From Microbacterium hibisci (GTDB lineage: Bacteria; Actinomycetota; Actinomycetes; Actinomycetales; Microbacteriaceae), in NCBI RefSeq assembly GCF_015278255.1, contig NZ_JADIJC010000010.1:62001-126000 (forward strand): a stretch of DNA of 64,000 bases, given 5' to 3'. Every line of letters begins with the position of its first letter. Within the stretch, counting starts at the first letter, position 1. Below the pieces are notes generated by a model. The model did not search any database. It saw only the letters and a list, made by a program, of their open reading frames with translations, and had not been told where the DNA came from. Positions 41,887 through 50,559 of the stretch are shown piece by piece. Both the position numbers and the translations under genes were made by a program.

Positions 41887-43193
41887 CGCGCACCTCCGTC
41901 ATTCGGTCCTGCGGGGGTCTGCTCAGAAGGCTTGGGGGTCTTGCCCGCCTTCGCGGCCTTCTTGGCTGCCGCGGCCGCGGCCGACTTGCGCCGAGCCTCC
42001 TCGCGGGCCATGGCCCGCTGCCGCCGCGTGGGCGGCGGGTTGCGCTTGACCTTGACGGCCCGGCCGGACTCGGCGACCTCGCTCATCGCGTTGGCCGCAT
42101 TGACCTCGTTGCGCCGGGACCGCAGGAAGATGGCGAGGATCACGACGGTGGCGAGCACCGAGTCGATGATGATGCCCCAGAAGCCGAGCCAGGTCACGAC
42201 GAGCGCCGCGAGTGCTCCGACCGCGCCCGCTGCGGGAAGGGTGAGCACCCAGCCCACCATGATGCGCCCCGCCGTCCGCCAGCGGACCTGCGACCCGCGG
42301 CGTCCGAGTCCGGAGCCGATCACCGAGCCGGACGCGACCTGGGTGGTCGACAGCGCGAAGCCGAGCGCGCTCGAGGCGAGGATCGTCGCGGCGGTGGAGC
42401 TCTCGGCCGCGAAGCCCTGGGCGGGCTTGACCTCGGTGAGGCCCTTGCCGAGGGTGCGGATGATGCGCCATCCGCCCATGTACGTGCCGAGCGCGATCGT
42501 TACGGCGCACGCCACGATGACCCAGGTCTCCGGCTCGGGATGGTCCTGAAGGCCGACCGTGATCAGCAGGAGCGTGATGATGCCCATCGTCTTCTGCGCG
42601 TCGTTCGTGCCGTGCGCGAGGGCGACCAGCGACGACGTGAAGATCTGCCCCACTCGGAAGCCGTCGCGCCCATCGGGCTTGCTGTCGTACCGGCGGGTGA
42701 GCGCATAGGCGATCTTCGTCACCGTGAACGCGATGATGCCGGCAGTCAGCGGAGCGATGACCGCCGGGAGGATGACCTTCGACATCACGACGCCGAAGTC
42801 GATCGCGGTGACGCTGACACCGACGATCGTCGCTCCGATCAAGCCGCCGAACAGGGCGTGGGACGACGACGACGGAAGGCCCAGCAGCCACGTGAGCATG
42901 TTCCACGTGATGGCGCCGATGAGGCCTGCCAAGATGACGGCGGGGAAGATCGCCGAGGATATCTGATCTTCTCGGACGATGCCGCCTGAGATGGTCTTCG
43001 CCACCTCGGTCGAGAGGAACGCGCCGACGAGGTTGAGCACCGCGGCGAGCAGCACCGCGGTCTTGGGCTTGAGCGCTCCGGTGGCGATCGGGGTCGCCAT
43101 GGCGTTGGCGGTGTCGTGGAAGCCGTTCGTGAAGTCGAAGAACAGCGCCAGCGCGATCACCAGGACGACGGTGATGAGGGTTGCGGTTTCCAC
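41883..43193 (-). CDS. pit: Low-affinity inorganic phosphate transporter, PiT family
   Basis: A 436-residue proton- or metal-coupled phosphate symporter. The PiT signature occurs twice as expected: FFDFTNGFHDTANAMAT near the N terminus and VALAHGTNDAQKTMGII in the second half; GLPSSSSHALFGGL follows the first. The last 70 residues form a basic Ala/Lys-rich cytoplasmic tail. GTG 43193 starts the protein directly before the first membrane segment but has no good SD, so the start is uncertain. The stop overlaps the small partner gene. Divergent from the S9 peptidase. Confidence 0.93.
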   Translation of the reverse strand: METATLITVVLVIALALFFDFTNGFHDTANAMATPIATGALKPKTAVLLAAVLNLVGAFLSTEVAKTISGGIVREDQISSAIFPAVILAGLIGAITWNMLTWLLGLPSSSSHALFGGLIGATIVGVSVTAIDFGVVMSKVILPAVIAPLTAGIIAFTVTKIAYALTRRYDSKPDGRDGFRVGQIFTSSLVALAHGTNDAQKTMGIITLLLITVGLQDHPEPETWVIVACAVTIALGTYMGGWRIIRTLGKGLTEVKPAQGFAAESSTAATILASSALGFALSTTQVASGSVIGSGLGRRGSQVRWRTAGRIMVGWVLTLPAAGAVGALAALVVTWLGFWGIIIDSVLATVVILAIFLRSRRNEVNAANAMSEVAESGRAVKVKRNPPPTRRQRAMAREEARRKSAAAAAAKKAAKAGKTPKPSEQTPAGPNDGGAR

Positions 43194-43348
43194 CGTTCGC
43201 TTTCGGGAGGAGGTGCGGAGGGAGGGTGCCGACGGGATCGGCGCGACGAACGAACAGTTCACCAAGGGTTCAGGAACCGGCAACCGGCCAGAAAGAATCC
43301 TACATCGGCGACCCTGCCGGTCAACTCGGAGGCGACTAGCGTGGAACG

Positions 43349-45493
43349 GTGACCCTCAGCGACTCCGCACCCGCCCCGTCCGCCCCTGACGACGGCATCC
43401 GTCCGCCCGTCGCCGACCGCCGGATCACCGTCCGCTCGCACCACGGCGACGACGTCGAGGACCGCTACGAGTGGTTCCGCGCGAAGGAGGATGCCGCGGT
43501 CGTCGCGCACCTCGAGGCGGAGAACGCCTACACGCAGCAGCGCACCGCGCATCTCGACGGGCTGCGCGAGCGCATCTTCGGCGAGATCAAGGGACGCACG
43601 CTCGAGACCGACCTCTCGGTGCCCACGCGGCGCGGGGACTGGTGGTATTACGGGCGCACGCTCGAGGGCAAGCAGTACGGCATCCAGTGCCGCGCGCCGC
43701 TCGACTCCGCCGACGACTGGACGCCGCCCGAGCTCTCCCCCGAGATCGAGGTCGCCGGCGAGCAGATCCTGCTCGACGGCAACGTCGAGGCCGAGGGACA
43801 CGAGTTCTTCTCCCTCGGCAGCTTCGAGGTGTCCAACGACGGCACCCTCATGCTCTACGGCGTCGACGTCGCCGGAGACGAGCGCTACACCGTGCGCGTA
43901 CGCAACCTGGTGACCGGCGAGCAGCTCCCGGACGAGATCCCCGGCACCTTCGCGGGTGCCACCTTCTCCCCCGACGGCCGCTTCATCGTCTACACGACGG
44001 TGGACGACGCGTGGCGACCCGACACCGTGTGGCTGCACGAGCTCGGCACGCCCGTCGCCGACGACGCGAAGCTGTTCCACGAGCCCGACGAGAAGTACTG
44101 GGTGGGCGCCGGCTTCACCCGCAGCGACCGCTTCCTCGTGATCGGCCTCGGCTCGTCGATCACGTCGGAGGAATGGCTGCTGGATGCCGACGACCTGCGC
44201 GGTGAGCCGCGCGTCGTGTGGCCCCGCACCGAGGGCGTCGAGTACGACTCCGAGCACGCCGTCATCGACGGCGAGGACGTCCTCTTCATCCTGCACAACG
44301 ACGACGCCCTGGACTTCGAACTGGTGCGGGTCGCGGCATCCGCCCCCTCCGGAGAACGATCCGTCGTGATCCCCCACCGTCCCGGCGAGCGCCTGCTGGG
44401 CGTCTCGACCTTCCGCGACTGGGGCGTCGTGGGGTACCGGCGGGGCGGCCTCGCCCGCCTCGGCATGCTGGACTACGCGAGCGGCGCCGTCGACGAGATC
44501 CCGTTCGACGAACCGCTCTACTCCGTGGGTACCGGCGGCAACCCCGAGTGGGCACCGCCGCTGCTGCGCCTCGGCTACGGCTCGTTCATCACGCCCGGGA
44601 CGGTCTACGACCTCGACGTGGCCACGAAGGAGCTGCACCTGCGCAAGCAGCAGCCGGTGCTCGGCGGCTACGACGCGGCCGACTACGCGCAGGCCCGAGT
44701 CTGGGCGACCGCGCAGGACGGCACGCAGCTTCCGATCTCGCTCGTCTGGAAGCAGTCCTTCGGCGACGCCGGCGTGGCCCCGCGCCCCCTGCACCTCTAC
44801 GGCTACGGGTCGTACGAGCACTCGATCGAGCCCGGCTTCTCGGTGCCGCGGCTGTCGGAGCTCGACCGCGGCGTGGTGTTCGCCGTCGCGCACGTGCGCG
44901 GCGGCGGCGAGATGGGCCGCCAGTGGTACGAGGACGGCAAGCTGCTCAACAAGCGCAACACCTTCACCGACTTCGTCGACATCGCGCTGCACCTCATCGA
45001 CAACGGCTACACGACGGCGTCGCAGCTCGTGGCCGAGGGCGGGTCCGCAGGCGGGCTGCTGATGGGTGCGGTCGCCAACATCGCGCCGGAGCTCTTCGCC
45101 GGCGTGCTCGCCGACGTGCCGTTCGTGGACGCGCTCACGACGATCCTCGACCCCTCGCTGCCGCTGACCGTCATCGAGTGGGACGAGTGGGGCGACCCCC
45201 TGCACAACGCCGACGTGTACGCGTACATGAAGTCCTACTCGCCGTACGAGAACGTGCGCGAGGGGGTGGAGTACCCGAAGATCCTGGCTGTGACGTCGCT
45301 CAACGACACCCGCGTGCTCTACGTCGAGCCGGCGAAGTGGGTCGCGCGCCTGCGCGAGGTCGGCGCCGATGCCCTGCTCAAGTGCGAGATGGTCGCCGGC
45401 CACGGCGGCGTCTCGGGACGCTACAACGCCTGGCGCGAGCGCGCGTTCGAGCTCGCGTGGCTGCTCGACGTGCTGGGCGTCGCCGACGCCTGA
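43349..45493 (+). CDS. S9 family peptidase (oligopeptidase B-like)
   Basis: A 714-residue prolyl-oligopeptidase-family serine peptidase: N-terminal seven-bladed propeller (about 75-430) and a C-terminal alpha/beta hydrolase domain. The catalytic triad is S566 in EGGSAGG, D653 in SLNDTRV and H685 in AGHGG. LYGYGSYEHSIEP and HVRGGGEMGRQWYEDGK are oligopeptidase B marks; those enzymes cleave short peptides after basic residues in the cytoplasm. GTG 43349 lies 6 nt after TAGCGT (43337-43342), so the message is probably leaderless. It converges on the next gene with only an 11-bp gap. Confidence 0.95.
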   Translation: MTLSDSAPAPSAPDDGIRPPVADRRITVRSHHGDDVEDRYEWFRAKEDAAVVAHLEAENAYTQQRTAHLDGLRERIFGEIKGRTLETDLSVPTRRGDWWYYGRTLEGKQYGIQCRAPLDSADDWTPPELSPEIEVAGEQILLDGNVEAEGHEFFSLGSFEVSNDGTLMLYGVDVAGDERYTVRVRNLVTGEQLPDEIPGTFAGATFSPDGRFIVYTTVDDAWRPDTVWLHELGTPVADDAKLFHEPDEKYWVGAGFTRSDRFLVIGLGSSITSEEWLLDADDLRGEPRVVWPRTEGVEYDSEHAVIDGEDVLFILHNDDALDFELVRVAASAPSGERSVVIPHRPGERLLGVSTFRDWGVVGYRRGGLARLGMLDYASGAVDEIPFDEPLYSVGTGGNPEWAPPLLRLGYGSFITPGTVYDLDVATKELHLRKQQPVLGGYDAADYAQARVWATAQDGTQLPISLVWKQSFGDAGVAPRPLHLYGYGSYEHSIEPGFSVPRLSELDRGVVFAVAHVRGGGEMGRQWYEDGKLLNKRNTFTDFVDIALHLIDNGYTTASQLVAEGGSAGGLLMGAVANIAPELFAGVLADVPFVDALTTILDPSLPLTVIEWDEWGDPLHNADVYAYMKSYSPYENVREGVEYPKILAVTSLNDTRVLYVEPAKWVARLREVGADALLKCEMVAGHGGVSGRYNAWRERAFELAWLLDVLGVADA

Positions 45494-45504
45494 CCCGCCG
45501 TTGC

Positions 45505-46842
45505 TCAGCGCGCGCGGATCGACTCCGTCAGCACGCGGCCGTGAGCGCCCGACGGAGCGTCGAAGCCGAGCAGCGCGGAGATCGTCGGCGCGACATCGAT
45601 GTGGCGCGGGCTCTGCGGCGCGGCGTGCGGACGCACCCCCGCGCCGGCCAGCACCAGCGGCACCTGCAGGACGCGCGTCATGCCGTGGACGCCGGCCGGA
45701 TCGGCGGGCGTGGCGCCGAGACTCCAGCCCTCGATGGGCTCGATGATGAGCTCGCCGTAGTTCGGTGACATGCGCATAGCCCGCTGCTCGTCCCTGTCAT
45801 AGACGGCGGCCACATGCGGAAGAGCCGACACCGCCGCCTCGATCACCGCGGCGGCCGCGGGATCGCCCGCTGCGTCGCCGACCAGATGCAGGGATCCGAC
45901 GCCGCCGACCACGATCACCGCATCCGTCCCGGGCTGCGGCGACTGCCCCGCCGTGAGCATCTCGGCGTCGTACCCCGTCGCCGAGATCGCGGCGAGCAGC
46001 TCGTCGCGCATGCCCTGCGTGAACGTCTCCATGCCGTGGTCTCCCGTCACCACGAACGCGGTGCGGCCGTGGATGCCGGCGTCCTTCGTCGCCTGCACGA
46101 GGCGACCGATCTGCACGTCGATGTCGGCGAGAGCCGTCGGCATGCCCTCCGCCTCGGCTCCGTCGGCGTGCCCGAGCGCGTCCAGCCGGTCGCAGTACAC
46201 CGCGATGAGGTCGGGCACGCCGGCCATCTGCACGGATGCGCCGCCGCTCATCACGGGCCGCCCGTTGATGACCGCCACGGCGTCGTCGGTGCGACGGGCG
46301 CAGTCTCCACCCGGCTGCGTGTACAGGCCCTCGGGATCGCCGAAGGCGACGCCGTAGTTCTGCAGGATGAACCACTGAGCCGACATCACGGTTCCGCCCT
46401 GGTCGCGGATCGCCTGAGCGATCGTCGGAACGGCGAGATCCCGCTGCTGACCGCGGGCGGTGCCGGTCGACGCGTCGAACCAGTAGGCGGTGTTGCGGTG
46501 CGTCTCGGGCCACGCACCCGTGGCCACCGACGACCACGACGGGTTCGTGATCGACGACATGACGCCTGTCGAGACGCTCAGACTGCCCCGCTTCGCGAGC
46601 GCCGACAGATTCGGCAGCGCCGCGTCATTGAGGTAGTCGATGTCGAAGCCGTCCAGCGCGATGAACACCACGTGCTCAGCGGGGGCCGGTGGCCCCGACC
46701 TGTCGCCGCGGTCGGCCGTCGCGAGAGAGCGGGCGGCTGGGGCGGCATCGGCAGCCGCGGGTACGGCCATACCGAGCGCCGCCGCAACCATGCCGGCGGC
46801 GGCGAGGGTGGACAGGCGGCGGATTCGCTTCGAGGAATGCAT
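45505..46842 (-). CDS. Secreted alkaline phosphatase/nucleotide pyrophosphatase-type enzyme
   Basis: A 445-residue exported phosphodiesterase-type hydrolase of the alkaline phosphatase superfamily. A Sec signal with a basic start (KRIRR) and Ala-rich core ends near residue 34. Metal and nucleophile motifs: FIALDGFD (about 60-67), the threonine in SITNPSW (about 97-103), GHADG in the middle, TGDHGM (about 265-270) and VHGM in the C-terminal third. Substrates of the family include nucleotides and phosphodiesters. ATG 46842 has only GAGAG upstream. Divergent from another exported phosphoesterase, suggesting joint use of extracellular phosphoesters. Confidence 0.9.
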   Translation of the reverse strand: MHSSKRIRRLSTLAAAGMVAAALGMAVPAAADAAPAARSLATADRGDRSGPPAPAEHVVFIALDGFDIDYLNDAALPNLSALAKRGSLSVSTGVMSSITNPSWSSVATGAWPETHRNTAYWFDASTGTARGQQRDLAVPTIAQAIRDQGGTVMSAQWFILQNYGVAFGDPEGLYTQPGGDCARRTDDAVAVINGRPVMSGGASVQMAGVPDLIAVYCDRLDALGHADGAEAEGMPTALADIDVQIGRLVQATKDAGIHGRTAFVVTGDHGMETFTQGMRDELLAAISATGYDAEMLTAGQSPQPGTDAVIVVGGVGSLHLVGDAAGDPAAAAVIEAAVSALPHVAAVYDRDEQRAMRMSPNYGELIIEPIEGWSLGATPADPAGVHGMTRVLQVPLVLAGAGVRPHAAPQSPRHIDVAPTISALLGFDAPSGAHGRVLTESIRAR

Positions 46843-47152
46843 CGCTCGGACTCTCTCTCACGGTTCACGGGTGCCGGTCTGGGCCGGCACTCCCGACGCT
46901 GGCGGTGCCGTGAGGGCGGCGGCAACCGTACGGAGGCGTCGTGCAAGGAATCGGCGATCGCGGCGACGGTGGTGCGCGATTCCATCACCCTGCACTCGCC
47001 CTCCCCGAGGTCGCCGTCGGCGTGATCGGCGATTTCTTGCGCGGGCATCGCCGTGGATGTCGAAAGCTCGCATATCGCCCGCACTTCCTCGGCGCAGATC
47101 GTCGTGGCCCGGTTGGGTACCGGTCAGGACGACGACGACCGGAGGACTGAGG
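46843..47152. promoter_or_regulatory. Divergent intergenic region of two exported phosphoesterases
   Basis: About 310 bp with no supported gene. Its main feature is the imperfect inverted repeat at 46940-47043. Short open frames here are basic, low-complexity shadows. GGAGG at 47141-47145 serves the plus-strand gene. I see no clear -35/-10 pair. Confidence 0.4.
46940..47043. repeat. 30-bp imperfect inverted repeat
   Basis: The 30 bases at 46940-46969 match the complement of 47014-47043 with about six mismatches, separated by a 44-nt loop. The arms contain GCAAGGAATCGGCGATC and GATCGGCGATTTCTTGC. It could fold as a long hairpin in either transcript or act as a dyad operator. Confidence 0.55.
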
Positions 47153-49366
47153 ATGACAGACCACACCAGCACGAGCGGACGGGAGGAGACGGCCCTCAGC
47201 CGACGAGGCTTCCTCGGACTCTCCGCAATCGGACTCGGCGTCGGCTTGGGCGGCACCGCGTGGGGGCGGTGGCCCGGTGCGGCGGTGGGCGCGCCGACGC
47301 GCCGCGATGGCGAATCGCTGCGTTTCATCGTGCTCACCGACACCCACGCCAACGAGGAGGAGAGCGCGCGACTGGAGAACCTGCGCCGCGTCTTCGCGGC
47401 GGTCGAGGCGGAGCAGCCGCAGTTCGTCCTGCATTGCGGTGACATCACCGACTACGGCGACGACGCCGGAATCGCCGCCTATCGCGACACCATTCCCGGA
47501 GGCCTGTGGGATCGGCTGCGTCACGTGCCGGGCAACCACGAGATCCGCTGGGACACGAGCGCCCGCGAACGGTTCCAGCGCTGGTTCGGCCCGACGAGCT
47601 ACAGCTTCGACGCGGGCGGCGTGCACTTCCTCGCCCTTGATCCCACGCAGGCGCTGCAGGAGCCGGGCCTGTTCGGCGACGACCTCGCGGCGCTGCGGGA
47701 CGACCTGGCGGGGGCCGCCGGCATCCCCTCGATCATGTTCCTGCACTACCCGCTCGCGGGACGCAACTACTACGTCAACGACGCCGACGAACTGCTGCGC
47801 ACCATCGAGCCCTTCCCCGTTCGCGGCATCTTCGTCGGCCACATCCACCGCCACGAGGTCGATCGCTTCAACGGCCTGACCCAGGTGTCTTCGACCGCGA
47901 CACGGGGCGGCCCCTTCTATCTGCGGGTGACGGAGCATCGCAGCGACCGCGGGCGCACGCTCGTCGTCGAGACCGTGGCGCTCGGGGCAACGGATGCCGA
48001 CGCGCCGACGGTCGCCCCGCTGACGGAGATTTCGCTCGACGCGCCGCCCGGCGGCACCGTTCCGATCCGCGGATCGGTGCGGTCGCACCCCGGACGGATC
48101 GACCTGACCGCCGTGGCCGGAGCCGCGGCCGTCGCGGTGGAGGCGCGGGTCTACCCGCAGTCCGTCTTCGGCGCGGTCGACGACGGAACATGGACGGCGC
48201 TCCAAGCCCGCGGATCGTCGTGGCACGGCTCGCTCGACGCCGCCGCGCTCGCGCCAGGCGCATACCGCGTGCAGCTGCGGGCGACCGACGCGCAGAATGT
48301 GCGGCGGCACGACACCGCGCGGGCGACCGTCGACGGGTCGCCCCGCACCCGGATCGCGTGGGAGCTGCCGGTCGGCGGGCAGCTGCAGGGCGCGCTCACG
48401 GCGTTCGGTGCCACGGTCGTGGCCGGTTCGACCTCGGGCAGGGTCGTCGCCGTCGACGTCGCCGGATCCTCGTCGTACCGGTCGCGCTGGACGGTCGACC
48501 TAGGCCCGGTCCACCGCGGTGCCGCGTTCACCACCGACGGCGCGCTCGTGCTCGTACCGAGCGCCGACCACCGTCTCACCGCCCTGAACGCGCGCACGGG
48601 CGCCGTGGCGTGGCGCAGCGACTTCGGCAAGCCGGTGATGTCGACGCCCTTGGTGGTGTCGACGGGCGGCGGCGATCGCATCCTGGTCGCCGCCGAGGAC
48701 CGGCTGCGCTGCCTCGACGCCGGCGGGAGGACCCTGTGGGAGGCGGGCGTGCCGGTGCGCACCGCGGGACGCGCCGCCTCGGATGGCGAGCGCGTCTACG
48801 TCGGCGCCGGAGACGGGCGCGGATACGCCTACGACCTGCGCTCGGGTGCGAAGCTGTGGTCGTTCCTCACGAACACGCGGCCCGACAGGTACCGACAACT
48901 CATCTACGGCCCCTGGGACGACTGGGTGGAGGTGCTTCCAGGCGGCGCGGTGCTGTTCAGCACGGTCACCGACGCGATCGCCGTCGACCCGGTGAGCGGC
49001 CTCGAGCGGTGGCGCGTGGCAGGCAGCCACATGTTCGCGCCCGCGCTCGCTCTCGCCGACGGCGGGCTGCTGCTCACCACCGAGTGGGGTGTCGTCACGG
49101 TCGCCGATCCGGCCTCCGGCGGCGTGCGGTGGAGCGCGCCGACGGTGCCACGAGTCGTCAACGCCGGCCCCGTGGCCGATCCCGCCACCGGCACGGTGTG
49201 GCTCGTCTCGGTGGGCGGGCTGCTGGCGGCGATCGAGCCCGCGGCGGGAACGGTCGCGGTAGACCGGCAGCTGTTCACGGCGAACACCTTCTCGACGCCG
49301 GTCGTCGTCGACCGCCAGCTGATCGTGGCGGCGCAGGATGGTGTGCTGCGCGGGCTCGCTCTCTGA
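47153..49366 (+). CDS. Tat-exported metallophosphoesterase fused to a PQQ-like beta-propeller
   Basis: A 737-residue exported protein. The Tat signal is SRRGFLGLSAIGLGVG (about 16-31). Residues 55-290 are a calcineurin-like phosphoesterase: LTDTHAN, LHCGDITDYG, VPGNHEIRW, FLHYPL and GHIHRHE carry the metal ligands. A beta-sandwich linker (about 295-395) leads to a PQQ/pyrrolo-quinoline-type propeller (about 400-737) with repeated blades such as LTALNARTGAVAWRS, RCLDAGGRTLWEA and YAYDLRSGAKLWSF. The propeller may bind substrate or cell wall; no PQQ dependence can be inferred. ATG 47153 has GGAGG 7 nt upstream. Confidence 0.9.
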   Translation: MTDHTSTSGREETALSRRGFLGLSAIGLGVGLGGTAWGRWPGAAVGAPTRRDGESLRFIVLTDTHANEEESARLENLRRVFAAVEAEQPQFVLHCGDITDYGDDAGIAAYRDTIPGGLWDRLRHVPGNHEIRWDTSARERFQRWFGPTSYSFDAGGVHFLALDPTQALQEPGLFGDDLAALRDDLAGAAGIPSIMFLHYPLAGRNYYVNDADELLRTIEPFPVRGIFVGHIHRHEVDRFNGLTQVSSTATRGGPFYLRVTEHRSDRGRTLVVETVALGATDADAPTVAPLTEISLDAPPGGTVPIRGSVRSHPGRIDLTAVAGAAAVAVEARVYPQSVFGAVDDGTWTALQARGSSWHGSLDAAALAPGAYRVQLRATDAQNVRRHDTARATVDGSPRTRIAWELPVGGQLQGALTAFGATVVAGSTSGRVVAVDVAGSSSYRSRWTVDLGPVHRGAAFTTDGALVLVPSADHRLTALNARTGAVAWRSDFGKPVMSTPLVVSTGGGDRILVAAEDRLRCLDAGGRTLWEAGVPVRTAGRAASDGERVYVGAGDGRGYAYDLRSGAKLWSFLTNTRPDRYRQLIYGPWDDWVEVLPGGAVLFSTVTDAIAVDPVSGLERWRVAGSHMFAPALALADGGLLLTTEWGVVTVADPASGGVRWSAPTVPRVVNAGPVADPATGTVWLVSVGGLLAAIEPAAGTVAVDRQLFTANTFSTPVVVDRQLIVAAQDGVLRGLAL

Positions 49367-49404
49367 CAGCGCGGCCGGTCGGGCGGCGGGCCGGACGCCG
49401 TGCG

Positions 49405-50385
49405 TCAGCGCACGGCGGCGAGGTGGCGCGTGCGGCCCGCACGCTTCAGCGAGTGGAGCGCCACCGCGACATCGGCGTGCTGGAGCCCGGGCAGTCCGCC
49501 GATCGTCTCCGAGATGAAGGCATACAGGGCGGCGTCGGAGGCGAGGGCGACTTCGCCGCACAGATTGCGATCCCCCGTCGTCGCCGAGATCATGAGGACC
49601 GACGGATGCCCCGCCAGCAGCTCTCCGGCGCGGCTGAGCTGCGTCGGGTTGACGCTGAGCGCCACGAAGGCGTTCACCGGAAGCCCGATGCGCTCGGGCT
49701 CGATGACCGTGCGCATCCGCAAGGCGCCCGAGGCCATCATCCCCTCCGCACGGCGTCGGACGGTGACCGGGCTGACCTCGCACAGCTCGCCGAGACGCTG
49801 CCAGCCGAGCCGTCCGTCCTCGGCCAGTGCGCCCGCGATGCGCTCGTCGAGAGCATCGGTCTTGACGCGGCGGTCCGGCAGCGGATCGGCCCAGGGATCC
49901 AGGCGCTGACTGCGCAGCTGCTCGACGACTTCGTCGGGCAGCAGGTCGGGCAGCCAGCTGTGCGGCGTCGCGAAGCGCCTGATCACCTGATTGCTCCACA
50001 CCGCGAGAACACCGTCCAGGGCCGGCAGCTGCTCCAGCGTCAGAGCGAGCAGATGGTCGTTGGAGGTGTAGCCGATCTCGGCGATGCAGTCCACGCTGCC
50101 CGTGACGAGCTTGACCGAGCCGCACGCCGACCACGCGGCGATGCGCTGCGCCGAGCGATGAGCCTCGCCGGGACGGCACCGCAGCCGCACGAACAACGAA
50201 CGCGATCGCCCCGTCGCCTCGCCGTCGAGCACGCCGATGACACGTACCTCGCCGTCGCGCACCAGGCGCGCCACGCGTCGCGACGCCGTCGCCTCGGACG
50301 TGAAGACGGCTTCGCTGATCTGCGCGTTGCTGGCACGCGGATTGGCGAGCAGGGCGCCGGTGATGCGCCGATCGAGATCGTCCAC
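49405..50385 (-). CDS. Double-domain Lrp/AsnC family transcriptional regulator
   Basis: A 326-residue regulator that is two Lrp/AsnC units in one chain. The first helix-turn-helix is at about 1-50 (LLANPRASNAQISEAVF, EATASRRVARL), the second at about 160-215 (AGALAEDGRLGWQRLGEL, SPVTVRRRAEGM). Each is followed by a ligand-binding RAM-like beta-alpha region. GTG 50385 is chosen because TAAGGT (50398-50393) lies 7 nt upstream and CTGACG (50420-50415) is a fair -35; the in-frame ATG at 50436 lies upstream of this promoter. It is divergent from the GH89/sulfatase operon and is its probable regulator. Confidence 0.88.
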   Translation of the reverse strand: MDDLDRRITGALLANPRASNAQISEAVFTSEATASRRVARLVRDGEVRVIGVLDGEATGRSRSLFVRLRCRPGEAHRSAQRIAAWSACGSVKLVTGSVDCIAEIGYTSNDHLLALTLEQLPALDGVLAVWSNQVIRRFATPHSWLPDLLPDEVVEQLRSQRLDPWADPLPDRRVKTDALDERIAGALAEDGRLGWQRLGELCEVSPVTVRRRAEGMMASGALRMRTVIEPERIGLPVNAFVALSVNPTQLSRAGELLAGHPSVLMISATTGDRNLCGEVALASDAALYAFISETIGGLPGLQHADVAVALHSLKRAGRTRHLAAVR

Positions 50386-50390
50386 GAGAG

Positions 50391-50426
50391 GCACCTTACA
50401 TTCAGGAGTACGGTCGTCAGAGGTGC
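50391..50426. promoter_or_regulatory. Regulator promoter and GCACCT/AGGTGC dyad
   Basis: The -10 (50398-50393) and -35 (50420-50415) of the Lrp-type gene lie between GCACCT (50391-50396) and its inverted copy AGGTGC (50421-50426). The dyad overlaps the divergent promoter region, so it could be the site through which the regulator controls itself and the sugar operon. Confidence 0.4.
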
Positions 50427-50559
50427 TTTCTTGCATTCTGTCGCACGATCTCTTCGAGATTGCTCGCCTGGCGGGATGATCGCACCGTCGGTGCAGCGTC
50501 GATGCTGCACCGCTTCGCCCCGTTCCCGGCGCTCGCGCCACGACAAGAGGAGTGATGCA

